64,000 bases of DNA from CAVSVP01 sp963731125 (GCA_963731125.1 CAVSVP010000009.1:558001-622000), one strand, 5' to 3'; positions 38,290 through 49,028 are shown, counted from the first letter of the stretch. A program made the numbers and translations. The notes: generated from the letters alone by a model not told the origin.

Positions 38290-38660
38290 TTTTGTCAGTC
38301 ATCCAGGTCTGCGAGCTGTTGCTTCGGCTGGCCGCGCTTGAACTCGGTGTACCGATCACCTTGGTGTTGGATAATGCGCGCTATCAGAAATGCTACCTGG
38401 TTCAGACCTTGGCCGCAACGCTGCAGATCGAATTGCTGTACCTGCCGCCGTATTCGCCTAACCTCAATCTCATCGAGCGGTTGTGGAAGTTTGTGAAGAG
38501 AAAGTGCCTGTACTCGACCTATTATGCGAACTTCAAGGACTTCAAGAGTGCCATCTCCGATTGCCTGGCGCAGACTCAAACCATCTATAAACAGGAGCTG
38601 GACACTTGGCTGACGCTGCGATTTCAAACCTTCAAAAAATCACAGCTTATGGCGCGGTGA
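38290..38660 (+). pseudogene. IS630-family transposase, C-terminal fragment
   Basis: About 122 residues of the DDE_3 catalytic domain: ALELGVPITLVLDNARYQKC (second Asp) and LLYLPPYSPNLNLIERLWKF (catalytic Glu). The start of the domain, including the first Asp, is missing at the junction with the IS4-type element. It is a relic left by nested insertion or deletion. Confidence 0.85.
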
Positions 38661-39231
38661 GGTATAGATTGCGAGGGAAATTAATCTATTTCTCAAGTTA
38701 CTTGAGAACGTCTAAGAATTAACACGGTCCACAAGTCATTTTTTTCTAGCCAATGGTTTTAATCCTCATTAAATTAGAGGCATGAAGCGACAACGCCTAC
38801 AACAGATAGCCATTTTTTCTTGCTCACTATAACTTCAGAAGTTAACTTTCTAACATGAGACTTAAATATACTCGCCGAGCCAGCAGGAGAGGATGTGAAG
38901 TTTGCCTATAACGTGGGCCGTACGCCGCTTAGGAACCGCTTATGCAGAAAGGGTTAAGACGCCCGTCCAGTCGAAATAGATCTTCTCGATGCGGATGCTA
39001 TCGTGTTTGGTACGAATCATTTTATGTACTTGATTTAGCAAATGAGGTTTTCAAGCAAGGTTTGTTGCCTTCATTGGTGAGCGGTATTTTTTAACAACTA
39101 TGATTGCAACATCGTTATCAGAAGGTTAAAAGTGTTTAAGCGAGATTGGATACCATTTTTGGCGTGTTATAACGCATTATTTGGAGGGTCCATTTCATGT
39201 TAGGTCTCCTCCTACCTCGAAGGCTGACATA
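38661..39231. other. 571-bp gap, no gene recognised
   Basis: AT-rich sequence between the IS630 remnant and the PAS-GGDEF gene. It has no credible reading frame, tRNA or repeat. It probably contains the promoter of the GGDEF gene; the end of the IS630 element could not be located. Confidence 0.4.
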
Positions 39232-40158
39232 ATGCAAGATCGGTATGTTCTTCATACATTAGTGTTCGACTCGCTCGAAGAACAGATCGCCGTAATCGAT
39301 CAAGCAGGCGAAATTATTGATGTCAATTCTGCGTGGACGGCCTTTGGGGTCAAAAATGGACTGTCTTCTAAGGTCGCCTGGGTAGGCAGAAACTATTTGA
39401 AGGTTTTGCGCGCCGCCGCTACCGGTGATGAACTAGCCGCTCAAGCCGCACAAGGCATTTCGGACGTCTTGAGCGGACACCGGTCTGAATTTCGCTTTGA
39501 ATATCCCTGCCATAGTCCGGAGGAACAACGCTGGTTCATGATGCGAATGGTGGTCCTGAAAGGTGATGGACTGAGGATGTTCGTCATCTCGCATCACGAC
39601 ATTACGCAGCGCAAACTGGCTGAGGAGCACGCAGAACACCTGGCCATGCATGATCCTCTCACTGGATTGGCCAACCGCCGGTATTTCAACGATTTTCTGA
39701 AAAACGAAACGCGCAGATGCACCCGCAACCAATCGACGATCAGTGTGGTTGAGGTGGACATCGATTACTTTAAGGACTACAACGACGAGCTTGGGCACCT
39801 TGCTGGAGATCGGTGCCTGGTCGATATTGGCAAGGTATTGCTCGGGTTTTCTCGAAGACCGGCCGATCTTGCAGCACGTCTTGGTGGCGATGAGTTTGCG
39901 TTGATTTTGGGAGATACCGACTCTGCGGAATCCCATAGGATTGCAGATGAGATTAGAAACGCAATCAGTGATCTCAATTTGGTTTTCGGTGGATCGCGGC
40001 AGGTAACCGTTAGTATAGGCGTGGCTTCCGTGATTCCTTCCAAATGGCAGATATGCGATTTCTTGCTTCGAGAGGCGGACAAAGCCTTGTACAGCGCAAA
40101 GTTGGCGGGGCGAAATCGGGTGGTGCGCGCACAACCGAGCGTCAACAGAGATGCCTAA
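39232..40158 (+). CDS. Soluble PAS-GGDEF diguanylate cyclase inside the mobile island
   Basis: 308 residues from the ATG at 39232 (MQDRYVLHTLVFDSLEEQIA, AAGG upstream); an upstream TTG is less likely. A PAS domain (about 8-130) precedes a GGDEF domain starting AMHDPLTGLANRRYF. The active site reads AARLGGDEFALILGD, with an RPAD I-site five residues before it, so it should be active and product-inhibited. There is no membrane segment. It is boxed in by an IS630 remnant and an IS3 element that starts 11 bp after its stop. It may be an acquired accessory gene. Confidence 0.92.
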   Translation: MQDRYVLHTLVFDSLEEQIAVIDQAGEIIDVNSAWTAFGVKNGLSSKVAWVGRNYLKVLRAAATGDELAAQAAQGISDVLSGHRSEFRFEYPCHSPEEQRWFMMRMVVLKGDGLRMFVISHHDITQRKLAEEHAEHLAMHDPLTGLANRRYFNDFLKNETRRCTRNQSTISVVEVDIDYFKDYNDELGHLAGDRCLVDIGKVLLGFSRRPADLAARLGGDEFALILGDTDSAESHRIADEIRNAISDLNLVFGGSRQVTVSIGVASVIPSKWQICDFLLREADKALYSAKLAGRNRVVRAQPSVNRDA

Positions 40159-40252
40159 CCTGGGGCGTCGGTAGTACCCCAAAAAAATCTTCCACGAATG
40201 GTCAAAATCACGAATGGTCAAAATTAAGAGAGACGTTTATCGTGGAGATATT

Positions 40253-40543
40253 GATGGGCAAACAACGCAAAAGTTGGACAGTGGAACAAAAGCTAGCGGC
40301 GGTGCTAGCGACGCTGCGTGAGGAGGACAGCACATAGCGGAGCTGTCGCGCCGGCACGGCGTGAACGACAAGCAGATGTATCGCTGGAAGGCCCCGTTTC
40401 TGGATGGGGGTCGTCCGGCGCTGACCGGTGCCAAAGCGCAATCCGCCGATCCGCGGCTGCACGCGGAGAACGAGCAGCTAAAGCAGCGGTTAGGCGAGAA
40501 GGCGCTGGAGCTCGATGTGTTAAAAAAGCTCTCCCGCCTCTGA
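40253..40543 (+). pseudogene. IS3-family orfA (helix-turn-helix protein), frameshifted
   Basis: It starts MGKQRKSWTVEQKLAAVLAT and reaches LREEDS, then hits TAG at 40334-40336. Two extra bases near 40330 would explain it, since a neighbouring frame resumes IAELSRRHGVNDKQMYRW and ends LDVLKKLSRL. A classical slippery A-AAA-AAG lies at 40522-40528 in the orfA frame, for -1 shifting into orfB. Confidence 0.75.
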
Positions 40544-40563
40544 GCCTGGAACAGCTGAATACG

Positions 40564-41388
40564 GTGTATGAGGTGTTTCGGTCACGGCTGTCGCTCAGAG
40601 GCTTTGCCCGGGTGGTTGGCATCGCGTACTGGCGGCTGCGGGATTACCGCCGTGCGGGCGCGCGGCGCCGGCGACGTCAACAGCGCCAGGCGCCGGCGAA
40701 ACGTCAGGTGCGTGAGGCCGCACGCGCCGCGCCGACCTATGGCTACCGGCGCATCCATCAGGCGTTGGCTCGGCAAGGTATCGCGATGGGCCGCGAACGG
40801 GTGCGTGCGCTGAGGGGCGAACTCGGGCTACAGCCGCCGGTGCCGAAAAAACCGCGCCGGGCCACCCCCGCGGTCACCGCGACGCCATGGTGGCCGCCAG
40901 GGCGCAAGGTGCAAATCGCCGCCACGCGGTTAACCCTGGATGATGGGGTGGCATGGGTGTATTTGGTCGAGGATGTGACCTCGCGCGCTGGCTTGGCCGC
41001 GAACGCAGCGCATCGGCTGGATCAGGACCGCGCCGCCGCGACGATTGCCCAGGGCCAGCAACGGCGAGCCGAACTCGGTATTGAGGAGGCGTTGGTGATC
41101 CAAAGCGACGGTGGCTCGGATTTTCGCACCGAGCACTTCCAGGCGCGCTGTCACACCCTGGGCGAATGGATTCGCTGTCGGGTCAGCGTCCCCGGGGGGA
41201 TGGGCATGCTGGAGCGCTTAAACCGAACGTTCAAGCACGATTTCATCTTCTGGCATGAGGTCAATACGCTGGCCGATTTACACCCCTTGTTGCCGGCGTT
41301 TATCGCATGGTATAACCAACGCCGGCTTCATAGCAGCCTCGGGTACAAGACCCCGTGGCAAGTCCTCACGGAGGAGGCGAAACCCTAA
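40564..41388 (+). CDS. IS3-family orfB transposase, first catalytic Asp apparently replaced
   Basis: The integrase core lies in the -1 frame relative to orfA. It would be entered through the slippery site as KKALPPLSLEQLN; no good ATG exists, and the GTG at 40564 is nominal. It has the HTH_21 region PTYGYRRIHQALARQGI, second Asp in IQSDGGSDFRTEHF and Glu in MLERLNRTFKHDF. Where relatives have QIDATR, this copy reads QIAATR, so the first Asp of the DDE triad is lost. It ends LHSSLGYKTPWQVL. Confidence 0.8.
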   Translation: MYEVFRSRLSLRGFARVVGIAYWRLRDYRRAGARRRRRQQRQAPAKRQVREAARAAPTYGYRRIHQALARQGIAMGRERVRALRGELGLQPPVPKKPRRATPAVTATPWWPPGRKVQIAATRLTLDDGVAWVYLVEDVTSRAGLAANAAHRLDQDRAAATIAQGQQRRAELGIEEALVIQSDGGSDFRTEHFQARCHTLGEWIRCRVSVPGGMGMLERLNRTFKHDFIFWHEVNTLADLHPLLPAFIAWYNQRRLHSSLGYKTPWQVLTEEAKP

Positions 41389-41423
41389 CTTGGGGTGTGG
41401 AAGAAAAAATTGGGGCACTACCA

Positions 41424-41711
41424 CAATAAAGAGCCGATTCAATTGGCAATGAACATTCCATACATAGAAAGTACCTACTAACAAACGCGGTCAAGAAGAA
41501 CGCTTCACCGCAGTGTTCGTTTCAGTCTACACCACGGTTCCGCACCTCTTACCGCGAGCATTAATGCGCTTTACACTTCGTTAAACGGGGTCGGACCAAA
41601 ATAACGCATTGATTGTGAAGAGAATAAGTCGAAGAAAGGGTTGTATTTAAGGCTTAGAAGGCTATTTTTAAGGCCGAAAAAGTAGTTGTAAGGTTGTAGA
41701 ATGAAATATTC
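41424..41711. other. Non-coding stretch between IS3 element and attC-like site
   Basis: 288 bp with no credible gene on either strand. The segment TTAAACGGGGTCGGACCAAA (about 41580-41600) resembles ends of small transposon-related sequences, but no partner repeat was found. If the adjacent attC-like site is real, this is where a cassette gene would be expected, and it is missing or destroyed. Confidence 0.35.
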
Positions 41712-41810
41712 GCCTAACACGGCACTCCAAGCGGACCAAGTGCCGCGGAGGCTTTTCGTAGAGCCAAATTCAGTGCAGGCGGCACTTGGCCGCTGAGTTT
41801 GGCGTTCGGC
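41712..41810 (+). other. attC-like (59-base element) integron recombination site
   Basis: 99 bp with the attC layout. R'' is GCCTAAC (41712-41718) and R' is GTTCGGC (41804-41810, one base off GTTAGGC). Between them, AGCGGACCAAGTGCCGC (41730-41746) pairs with GCGGCACTTGGCCGCT (41779-41794) over 16 bp, with a single unpaired A. Such an extrahelical base is typical of attC hairpins. The orientation implies a cassette to its left. No integrase gene is present in the window. Confidence 0.55.
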
Positions 41811-41897
41811 ACGTGTAACTCGATCCCTGAGTTTTTTCTTCATTAATCAATGGCATTAACAACGACTTGTTATCATGGAAAAAAAGTGCTCACACCA

Positions 41898-44435
41898 CTA
41901 TGTCATGGTAATCAACTGACGTGGTACCTCAGCATGGCTGAAATGGCTATGGGTGATCGCATCCGACAAATCGCTTAAGGGCCGGTGTAGATTATCCAGC
42001 AGATTCACTAGCACCACATTACAAGGAACACTGGGTTCTAGCGCGGACAGAGCTTCGATATCGGCTAATTGTAAAGTACACACTGCCTCTAAGACGAGGC
42101 GTTCCTCGGTACTGCGATAGGGTATGCTCTCGGTGTGAGGCAACCGATTAATCTGCGTTTGCAAACGCCGTAACTGATAGCCAATGGAGCGGGGATTGCC
42201 TTCATCGAACAACAATAAATCGATAATGGCTTTGGGATGCAGCGCAGAACGGTAACGACGTCGGTAGGCAGTTAGATTATCAGTAGTACTAAGGACAATC
42301 TCCCATAGGGGTACTCCGGGATGGTTGGCTGTTACAAAGGCCAATTGCAACAGCTCTAGCGTAAAAAGCACCCGCTCTAGCTGGCGGCCAATATCGAGAA
42401 ACAGCCAGCCGTAATGATGCGGGATAGTTTCGTTATTAAGGCCGGAAAATGCAGCTAGCAGGGTCAGATGCCCTGCTAAAAGTTCCCGCGCCTCACGTGC
42501 GGTTAGATTGTCCGGTACTTCTTGAATGCCACGCCGCAACCGATTCAATAACCGCCAGCTATCGTCGCCCAAATGGTCCCGCACTGCTCGCCCGTTACGC
42601 AGCATGCTCATAAAAATATTCGCCAAGCTGCCGGCTTGTTCAGCGTCGCTTAATAAGCGTAGTAGTTCACGACGAACTGCGAAAAATCGCGAGTGTGGAG
42701 AAACGGTAAGCGCCTTTAGCGGTACTTCCAAGGCAGTTAGCAAGTCGTCCAGACAGCCTGTTTTCGGATTTTCTTGTTCCTGCTGCTCAAGTAATAAGCC
42801 CAAGGCTTCGCGTAATAGTCTTGCGGTATTGTCTAGACGCTCTCCATAACGGCCCAGCCAGTACAGATTATCGGCAACCCGACTGGGCAAATCACTGCCG
42901 TCGCGAGTGACTACGATGGGTCCGTAAGCTTGCCGTAATAAACTGATATGCTGTTCAGGCGCCGGCGCTAATACCCATAGGTCTTTACTGATTCCACCCT
43001 TTTGTACAGAAGTTTTTAACTCATGCATGCCGGGGGATACTCGCACCAGACCACCCGGCATTACTCGATAACCGCTGTGATCCGCTACAGCAAAACTACG
43101 CAACATCACAGGACACGGCACCAACTGCCCATTATGCAACGTCGGAGCCGTGGATAAACCAACGGGCTCCTGACCAATAAACAAATGCGGTTCAGCGCAA
43201 ATGCGCTCCCTTAGCCCCTTTTTCGCCTGCTTGTCCAGGAGTACAACGAGTATTGCTTCATGTCCCGGCAGTATGGAACGCACTACCAGTTGTTCCAGAT
43301 GTGCAAGGACATAGTCCCGTGCCTTGGTATCACCACACCACCAGGTATTCACCGAGGGCAACCGCAGTTCTTCGCCCAGGAAGTGGCGGCATAATGCCGG
43401 CAAAAAAGCCAATAACCCCACATTTTCTATAATTCCACTGCCTAACGCATTGGCGAGCGCCACGCCACCGCAACGCACCGCCTGCAACAGGCCAGGAACA
43501 CCCAACAAAGAATCACTGCGTAATTCCAGAGGGTCGCAGAGTTCGTCAACCACGCGTCTTAGAATAACATCTACCGGGCGCAGCCCACCTAGGGTTTTGA
43601 GCCAGACACGTCCGTCCCGTACCACCAGATCCTGACCCTCTACCAAATTCAAAGACAGATAGTTGGCAAGATACGCGTGCTCAAAATAACTTTCGTTGCT
43701 GGGACCCGGCGTCAGTAACGCTACATGAGGTTGTTCCTGATGATGGAGCGCCAGGCCTGCTAGCGTGGCACGCTCAGCCTCCAGAAAGCCGGCAAGACGG
43801 CGCAAGGGAGCATCGCGATAAAGTTTGGGAAAGGCGCGGGCCATGAGAATTCGATTCTCAAGTGCATAACCGGCGCCTGAGGGAGATTGGGCCCGGTCCC
43901 CCACAATCCAGAATGAACCATTTGGCGCACGCGCCAGATCGACGGCATGAAAAATTAGCCCCGGCATATGCTGCGGTAAAGAATCATGGCAGGCACGTTG
44001 GAAGCCCGGATGTGCGTAAATCAGTTCAGGCGGCAATAAGCCATGGCGTATGACGGATCGGGGTCCATACAGGTCTACCAATAGTAGATTCAGTAACTGC
44101 GCGCGCTGCTGCAAACCTGCAGCAATGACCGCCCACTCGTCCCCAGTCATCAATAAAGGAATAGGATCCACTAGCCAGGGACGTTGCGAACCGCGGGCCT
44201 CGTCATAGGCGTTATAGGTTACCCCATTTTCTTGGAGTAGCCGCTGCAGTTCGGCATTGCGACGCCCCAGTTCAGCCATCCCCATGGTGTCAAAAAACTT
44301 CATTAACTCCTGCCAATGGGGACGCAACGTGGCCGGCGCCGAACCCATCTCGTCATAGGCAGCAGCATCCGCTTGATAGTCTCCACTCAAGGAGAGCATA
44401 GGCGAAGCTAACGATGACGAGTCGGCTTTGACCAT
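41898..44435 (-). CDS. Circularly permuted ATP-grasp protein fused to an alpha-E domain
   Basis: 845 residues. The N-terminal half (to about 480) is the CP_ATPgrasp_2 type: YNAYDEARGSQRPWLVDPIP, GPRSVIRHGLLPPEL, YALENRILMARAFPKLY, LTPGPSNESYFEHAYLA and GGLVRVSPG. The C-terminal half (from about SRVADNLYWLGRYGERLDN) is the all-helical alpha-E domain. Elsewhere the halves are often separate genes next to a transglutaminase. Such sets are predicted to form amide bonds, but substrates are unknown. It lies 9 bp after the HDAC-like gene; its expected partner lies beyond the mobile island. Confidence 0.92.
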   Translation of the reverse strand: MVKADSSSLASPMLSLSGDYQADAAAYDEMGSAPATLRPHWQELMKFFDTMGMAELGRRNAELQRLLQENGVTYNAYDEARGSQRPWLVDPIPLLMTGDEWAVIAAGLQQRAQLLNLLLVDLYGPRSVIRHGLLPPELIYAHPGFQRACHDSLPQHMPGLIFHAVDLARAPNGSFWIVGDRAQSPSGAGYALENRILMARAFPKLYRDAPLRRLAGFLEAERATLAGLALHHQEQPHVALLTPGPSNESYFEHAYLANYLSLNLVEGQDLVVRDGRVWLKTLGGLRPVDVILRRVVDELCDPLELRSDSLLGVPGLLQAVRCGGVALANALGSGIIENVGLLAFLPALCRHFLGEELRLPSVNTWWCGDTKARDYVLAHLEQLVVRSILPGHEAILVVLLDKQAKKGLRERICAEPHLFIGQEPVGLSTAPTLHNGQLVPCPVMLRSFAVADHSGYRVMPGGLVRVSPGMHELKTSVQKGGISKDLWVLAPAPEQHISLLRQAYGPIVVTRDGSDLPSRVADNLYWLGRYGERLDNTARLLREALGLLLEQQEQENPKTGCLDDLLTALEVPLKALTVSPHSRFFAVRRELLRLLSDAEQAGSLANIFMSMLRNGRAVRDHLGDDSWRLLNRLRRGIQEVPDNLTAREARELLAGHLTLLAAFSGLNNETIPHHYGWLFLDIGRQLERVLFTLELLQLAFVTANHPGVPLWEIVLSTTDNLTAYRRRYRSALHPKAIIDLLLFDEGNPRSIGYQLRRLQTQINRLPHTESIPYRSTEERLVLEAVCTLQLADIEALSALEPSVPCNVVLVNLLDNLHRPLSDLSDAITHSHFSHAEVPRQLITMT

Positions 44436-44444
44436 AGGTATATT

Positions 44445-45422
44445 TTATCCAGAGGGACCTTCCAGCACAGGAGTTTCCAAAAGCGCGTTCACCACGGCTA
44501 CCCAAGCTTTGCCCACGCTATGCAAATCATAACCACCGCCTCCTACCGCCAAGATACGGCCTTCGGCGTACTCTTCGGCGATGTGACAGAGGCTCTCGGC
44601 CGCTTTCGCATGAATCTTAGCCGAATAATGCAGATGCGAGAGCGGATCATCGTTAAGACCGTCAGCCCCACAATTCAAAATGATAAACTGTGGCTGCCAT
44701 TGCCTGATAAACTCCTCTACTCTCGGCCATATGATTAAAAAATCCGCGTCCGCAGACAGCGGCAAGAGGGGAATATTCAATTTTCTGCCTTTGGCTTCCC
44801 CAGTACCCACTTCATACGCAAAGCCGCTTTGCGGAAAAATGTAGCGTCCATCTTCGTGGATATCAGCGAAGATCACCCGAGGATCCGCCTCGTAAGGATA
44901 ATAAATACCATCACCGTGGTGAGCGTCGATATCCACATAGGCGATCCGCTCCAATCCAAAAGTATCTTCCAAAACCTTGATGGCCACTCCCACGTCGTTA
45001 AATACGCAAAAACCGGAAGCCGAGTTAGGCATACCGTGATGCAAGCCGGCAATCGGCACAAAGGCGCGGTGCATCTCGTTCGTCATTACCTGATATATCG
45101 CATCCAGGACGGTACCCACTATGTAAGAGGCGTCCTCGAATACCCCCTTGTAAGCCGGGGTATCGCCATGATCTAGCAGACCATCTCCCGTCAGGGAGTG
45201 GCGTTTGACTTTATCAATGTATTCTTGAGTGTGGAACAATAACAACTGCTTCTCGCTGGCAATCACCGGTTCCATGATCTGCACCTGAAAACTCAGATCG
45301 CGGGTATGCATTTCATCCCAAAAGGCATGTATCCGGGTATTGCAGAAGGGATGATCGCCGCCAAACCCGTATCGACCAATTTCATCGCCGGTATACACAT
45401 AAACTGCTCTGCTTCGCGCCAC
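44445..45422 (-). CDS. Histone deacetylase/acetoin utilisation (AcuC)-type deacetylase
   Basis: 325 residues. The HDAC fold has the His-His pair in AGLHHGMPNSASGFCVFNDV, zinc ligands in YVDIDAHHGDGIYY (Asp, His), and a later Asp in NCGADGLNDDPLSH. GGGGYDLHSVGKAW is the C-terminal signature. The start is GTG at 45422 with AAAGGAGGATC upstream. It leads the transcript that continues into the ATP-grasp/alpha-E gene. Bacterial members act on acetyl-lysine, acetylpolyamines or other small amides; which applies here is not visible. Confidence 0.93.
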   Translation of the reverse strand: MARSRAVYVYTGDEIGRYGFGGDHPFCNTRIHAFWDEMHTRDLSFQVQIMEPVIASEKQLLLFHTQEYIDKVKRHSLTGDGLLDHGDTPAYKGVFEDASYIVGTVLDAIYQVMTNEMHRAFVPIAGLHHGMPNSASGFCVFNDVGVAIKVLEDTFGLERIAYVDIDAHHGDGIYYPYEADPRVIFADIHEDGRYIFPQSGFAYEVGTGEAKGRKLNIPLLPLSADADFLIIWPRVEEFIRQWQPQFIILNCGADGLNDDPLSHLHYSAKIHAKAAESLCHIAEEYAEGRILAVGGGGYDLHSVGKAWVAVVNALLETPVLEGPSG

Positions 45423-45559
45423 GGCCAGATCCTCCTTTGGAGGCTATGTGATTTCAGTAAAATCACGCTATGCTGATTAAGTGATTTATTTTATTTTGAT
45501 AATTTTGTAACAAATTGGCCAACACCACAACTATGGAGTTACCATGCAAGAGACTCGCA

Positions 45560-45985
45560 ATGACGGACGATAGTCACCTCTTTCCTCGCCATCGTCAGCC
45601 TACTATACGTAGCGTCGCCATGCCGGCAAATACCAATGCCTTGGGTAATATTTTCGGCGGCTGGATCATGTCCCAAATGGATCTGGCAGGCAGCGTGGTA
45701 GCCATCGAATACGCTAACAGCCGGGTGGTCACCGTCGCTGTCACCTCCATGGAATTCCACAGATCCGTCTACGTGGGCGACTTAATCAGTTGTTTTGCCA
45801 AGATTGAGAAAGTGGGTAATACCTCCCTTACCGTCAAGGTGGAAGTTTTCGCGCAGCGGGGCCTGGAAGAAGGCATCGAGTATGTCAAAGTGACGGAAGC
45901 AGTGATTGTCTACGTGGCCATTCATCTTGATGGTAAACCTAAATCTTTGCCCAAGCGGGACCCTGAATTTAGCAAATATCTCTGA
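45560..45985 (+). CDS. YciA-type acyl-CoA thioesterase
   Basis: About 141 residues. The hot-dog fold has RSVAMPANTNALGNIFGGWI and MSQMDLAGSVVAIEYANSRV, including the catalytic Asp in the NIFGGWIMSQMD helix. FHRSVYVGDLISCFA and TEAVIVYVAIHLDGKPKSLP follow the YciA pattern. The ATG at 45560 (MTDDSHLFPRHR) gives a length close to E. coli YciA; an ATG at 45533 is possible. It hydrolyses cytosolic acyl-CoAs. It is divergent from the HDAC-like gene. Confidence 0.9.
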   Translation: MTDDSHLFPRHRQPTIRSVAMPANTNALGNIFGGWIMSQMDLAGSVVAIEYANSRVVTVAVTSMEFHRSVYVGDLISCFAKIEKVGNTSLTVKVEVFAQRGLEEGIEYVKVTEAVIVYVAIHLDGKPKSLPKRDPEFSKYL

Positions 45986-46139
45986 AACACCTGGAAACTG
46001 AGCCGTTGGTTAGTGATATTGCATCGCTTGGACTGCCGAGACCGCAATTTTTGCGTACCCCTTTACGCACAGGGCAGATAGATGTTTATATTGGACTTAC
46101 TAAGACAATTTGTCAGCTAAACACACGCACACGAGATTC

Positions 46140-47804
<1,665 letters not shown>

Positions 47805-47843
47805 ACGTTCAATTGGCGAAGCCAGTACCCCATTGCCGGCGGA

Positions 47844-49028
47844 TTAGGTCGCGGTGAGAGACAACAGCACCAAAGCCTCCACGTGATAAGTTTGCGGGAA
47901 AAAATCGTAGGGCTTAATTTGCGCGACCTGATAACCGCCGCTTACTAAGCGGTTTAAGTCTCTGCGTAGCGTTCCTGCGCTACAGGAAAGATACGCAATG
48001 CGCCGCGGACGAAACACGTCGATCACCCATTGTAAGACTTGTGGTTCTATGCCGGTCCGCGGTGGATTGACATATAACAGGCGCTGGTGGTTAAGGTTCG
48101 TCTTTTGCTTTATCCATTCATTAAGCTGGGGAATGCGTTCGCTACATTTTCCTCTCAACAGCAGTGCTTGAGGCACATTGTGGCGGGCACACTCAACTGC
48201 CTCTCCGGCGAGTTCCACGCCTAAGACACGCGCCCCCCGGTAACTCCAGCGCATCAGGCTGGCGCCAATGCCGCAATAAAGATCAACGACTGAATCATAT
48301 TGCGTGGGTGACAGAAAGGCTTCTGCCGTGTCTAGAGCGCTTCGATAAAGAGCAGTAATTAATTGTTGAAAAGCCGAAGGCCCATACAAGAGTCCATTAC
48401 TATCGTAAGAACGGGATTTTCCCCAAATAAGCCTCCAGCCTTTTTTCGTAAACAGACGCTTGCCTGCAGCGGCGTGTAAATGTAGCCATAAGCCTTCCAT
48501 GCCGAGAGCTGTCAACTTCTGCTGAAAACTCCGATTTAGCCATAACAAGTCCGGCATCCTATGGGTTTTTAAGATCAGCGTTGCCTGTACTCCGGATTGC
48601 ACGTAGAAAGCCATTGGAAACATCGGGCCAGGCGGAAGAGCTGGCGCAAGCAACCGCACCATGTGCCGCGTCCGTTCCGAGTGCACCGGACAATGGGGAA
48701 TCGCTATTAACTCCTTGCGAGACAGCATGCCAAACTGCCATCCCTCCTCACCCCAACCGGTCGCAAGACACACCCGACTTCGATACCCCCACCTTTCCCG
48801 TTCGGCGACCGCTTGGAGAGGAAAAAACTTTTCCTGCCAGGGTGCGAGCTGCTTTTGTAACCACCCTTCCTTCTGCGCTCCACTTGCTTGGCTGTTCCAC
48901 GTTCGGTGAGCGCATCCGGGGCAACGTGCTTCACAACCTTCTGGCAAGGTAAGTTGCCCATTTGCTAAAGACACCCAGCATAAACTCCGATTAAGTTGAT
49001 CAGTAGCGACGCCGTATATAGCATGCAT
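47844..49028 (-). CDS. RNA m5U methyltransferase (TrmA/RlmD family)
   Basis: 394 residues. An N-terminal Cys cluster (CEARCPGCAH plus the Cys in IPHCPVH) matches the 4Fe-4S site of RlmD-like enzymes. The SAM motif is VDLYCGIGASLMRW, followed by LLYVNPPRTG, the nucleophilic Cys in IAYLSCSAGTLRRDLNRL, and the C-terminal FFPQTYHVEALVLL. There is no clear TRAM domain at the N-terminus. The target is uracil in rRNA or tRNA; which position is not clear, so no symbol is given. It is convergent with ettA. Confidence 0.88.
   Translation of the reverse strand: MHAIYGVATDQLNRSLCWVSLANGQLTLPEGCEARCPGCAHRTWNSQASGAQKEGWLQKQLAPWQEKFFPLQAVAERERWGYRSRVCLATGWGEEGWQFGMLSRKELIAIPHCPVHSERTRHMVRLLAPALPPGPMFPMAFYVQSGVQATLILKTHRMPDLLWLNRSFQQKLTALGMEGLWLHLHAAAGKRLFTKKGWRLIWGKSRSYDSNGLLYGPSAFQQLITALYRSALDTAEAFLSPTQYDSVVDLYCGIGASLMRWSYRGARVLGVELAGEAVECARHNVPQALLLRGKCSERIPQLNEWIKQKTNLNHQRLLYVNPPRTGIEPQVLQWVIDVFRPRRIAYLSCSAGTLRRDLNRLVSGGYQVAQIKPYDFFPQTYHVEALVLLSLTAT

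Larger units (their letters stand above)
40169..41423 (+). mobile_element. IS3-family insertion sequence, degraded
   Basis: Imperfect terminal repeats: left GGTAGTACCCCAA with TCTTCCAC (40170-40196), right, read inward, TGGTAGTGCCCCAA with TCTTCCAC (down from 41423). It contains an orfA/orfB pair typical of IS3. No target duplication was found. The left end begins CGG rather than TGG, and both genes carry lesions, so the copy is probably dead. It lies just after the PAS-GGDEF gene. Confidence 0.78.

Noticed and set aside
39433..40221. A 262-codon open frame antisense to the PAS-GGDEF gene.
   Set aside because: The sense frame has clear PAS and GGDEF motifs; the antisense translation has no recognisable domain and no good ribosome site.
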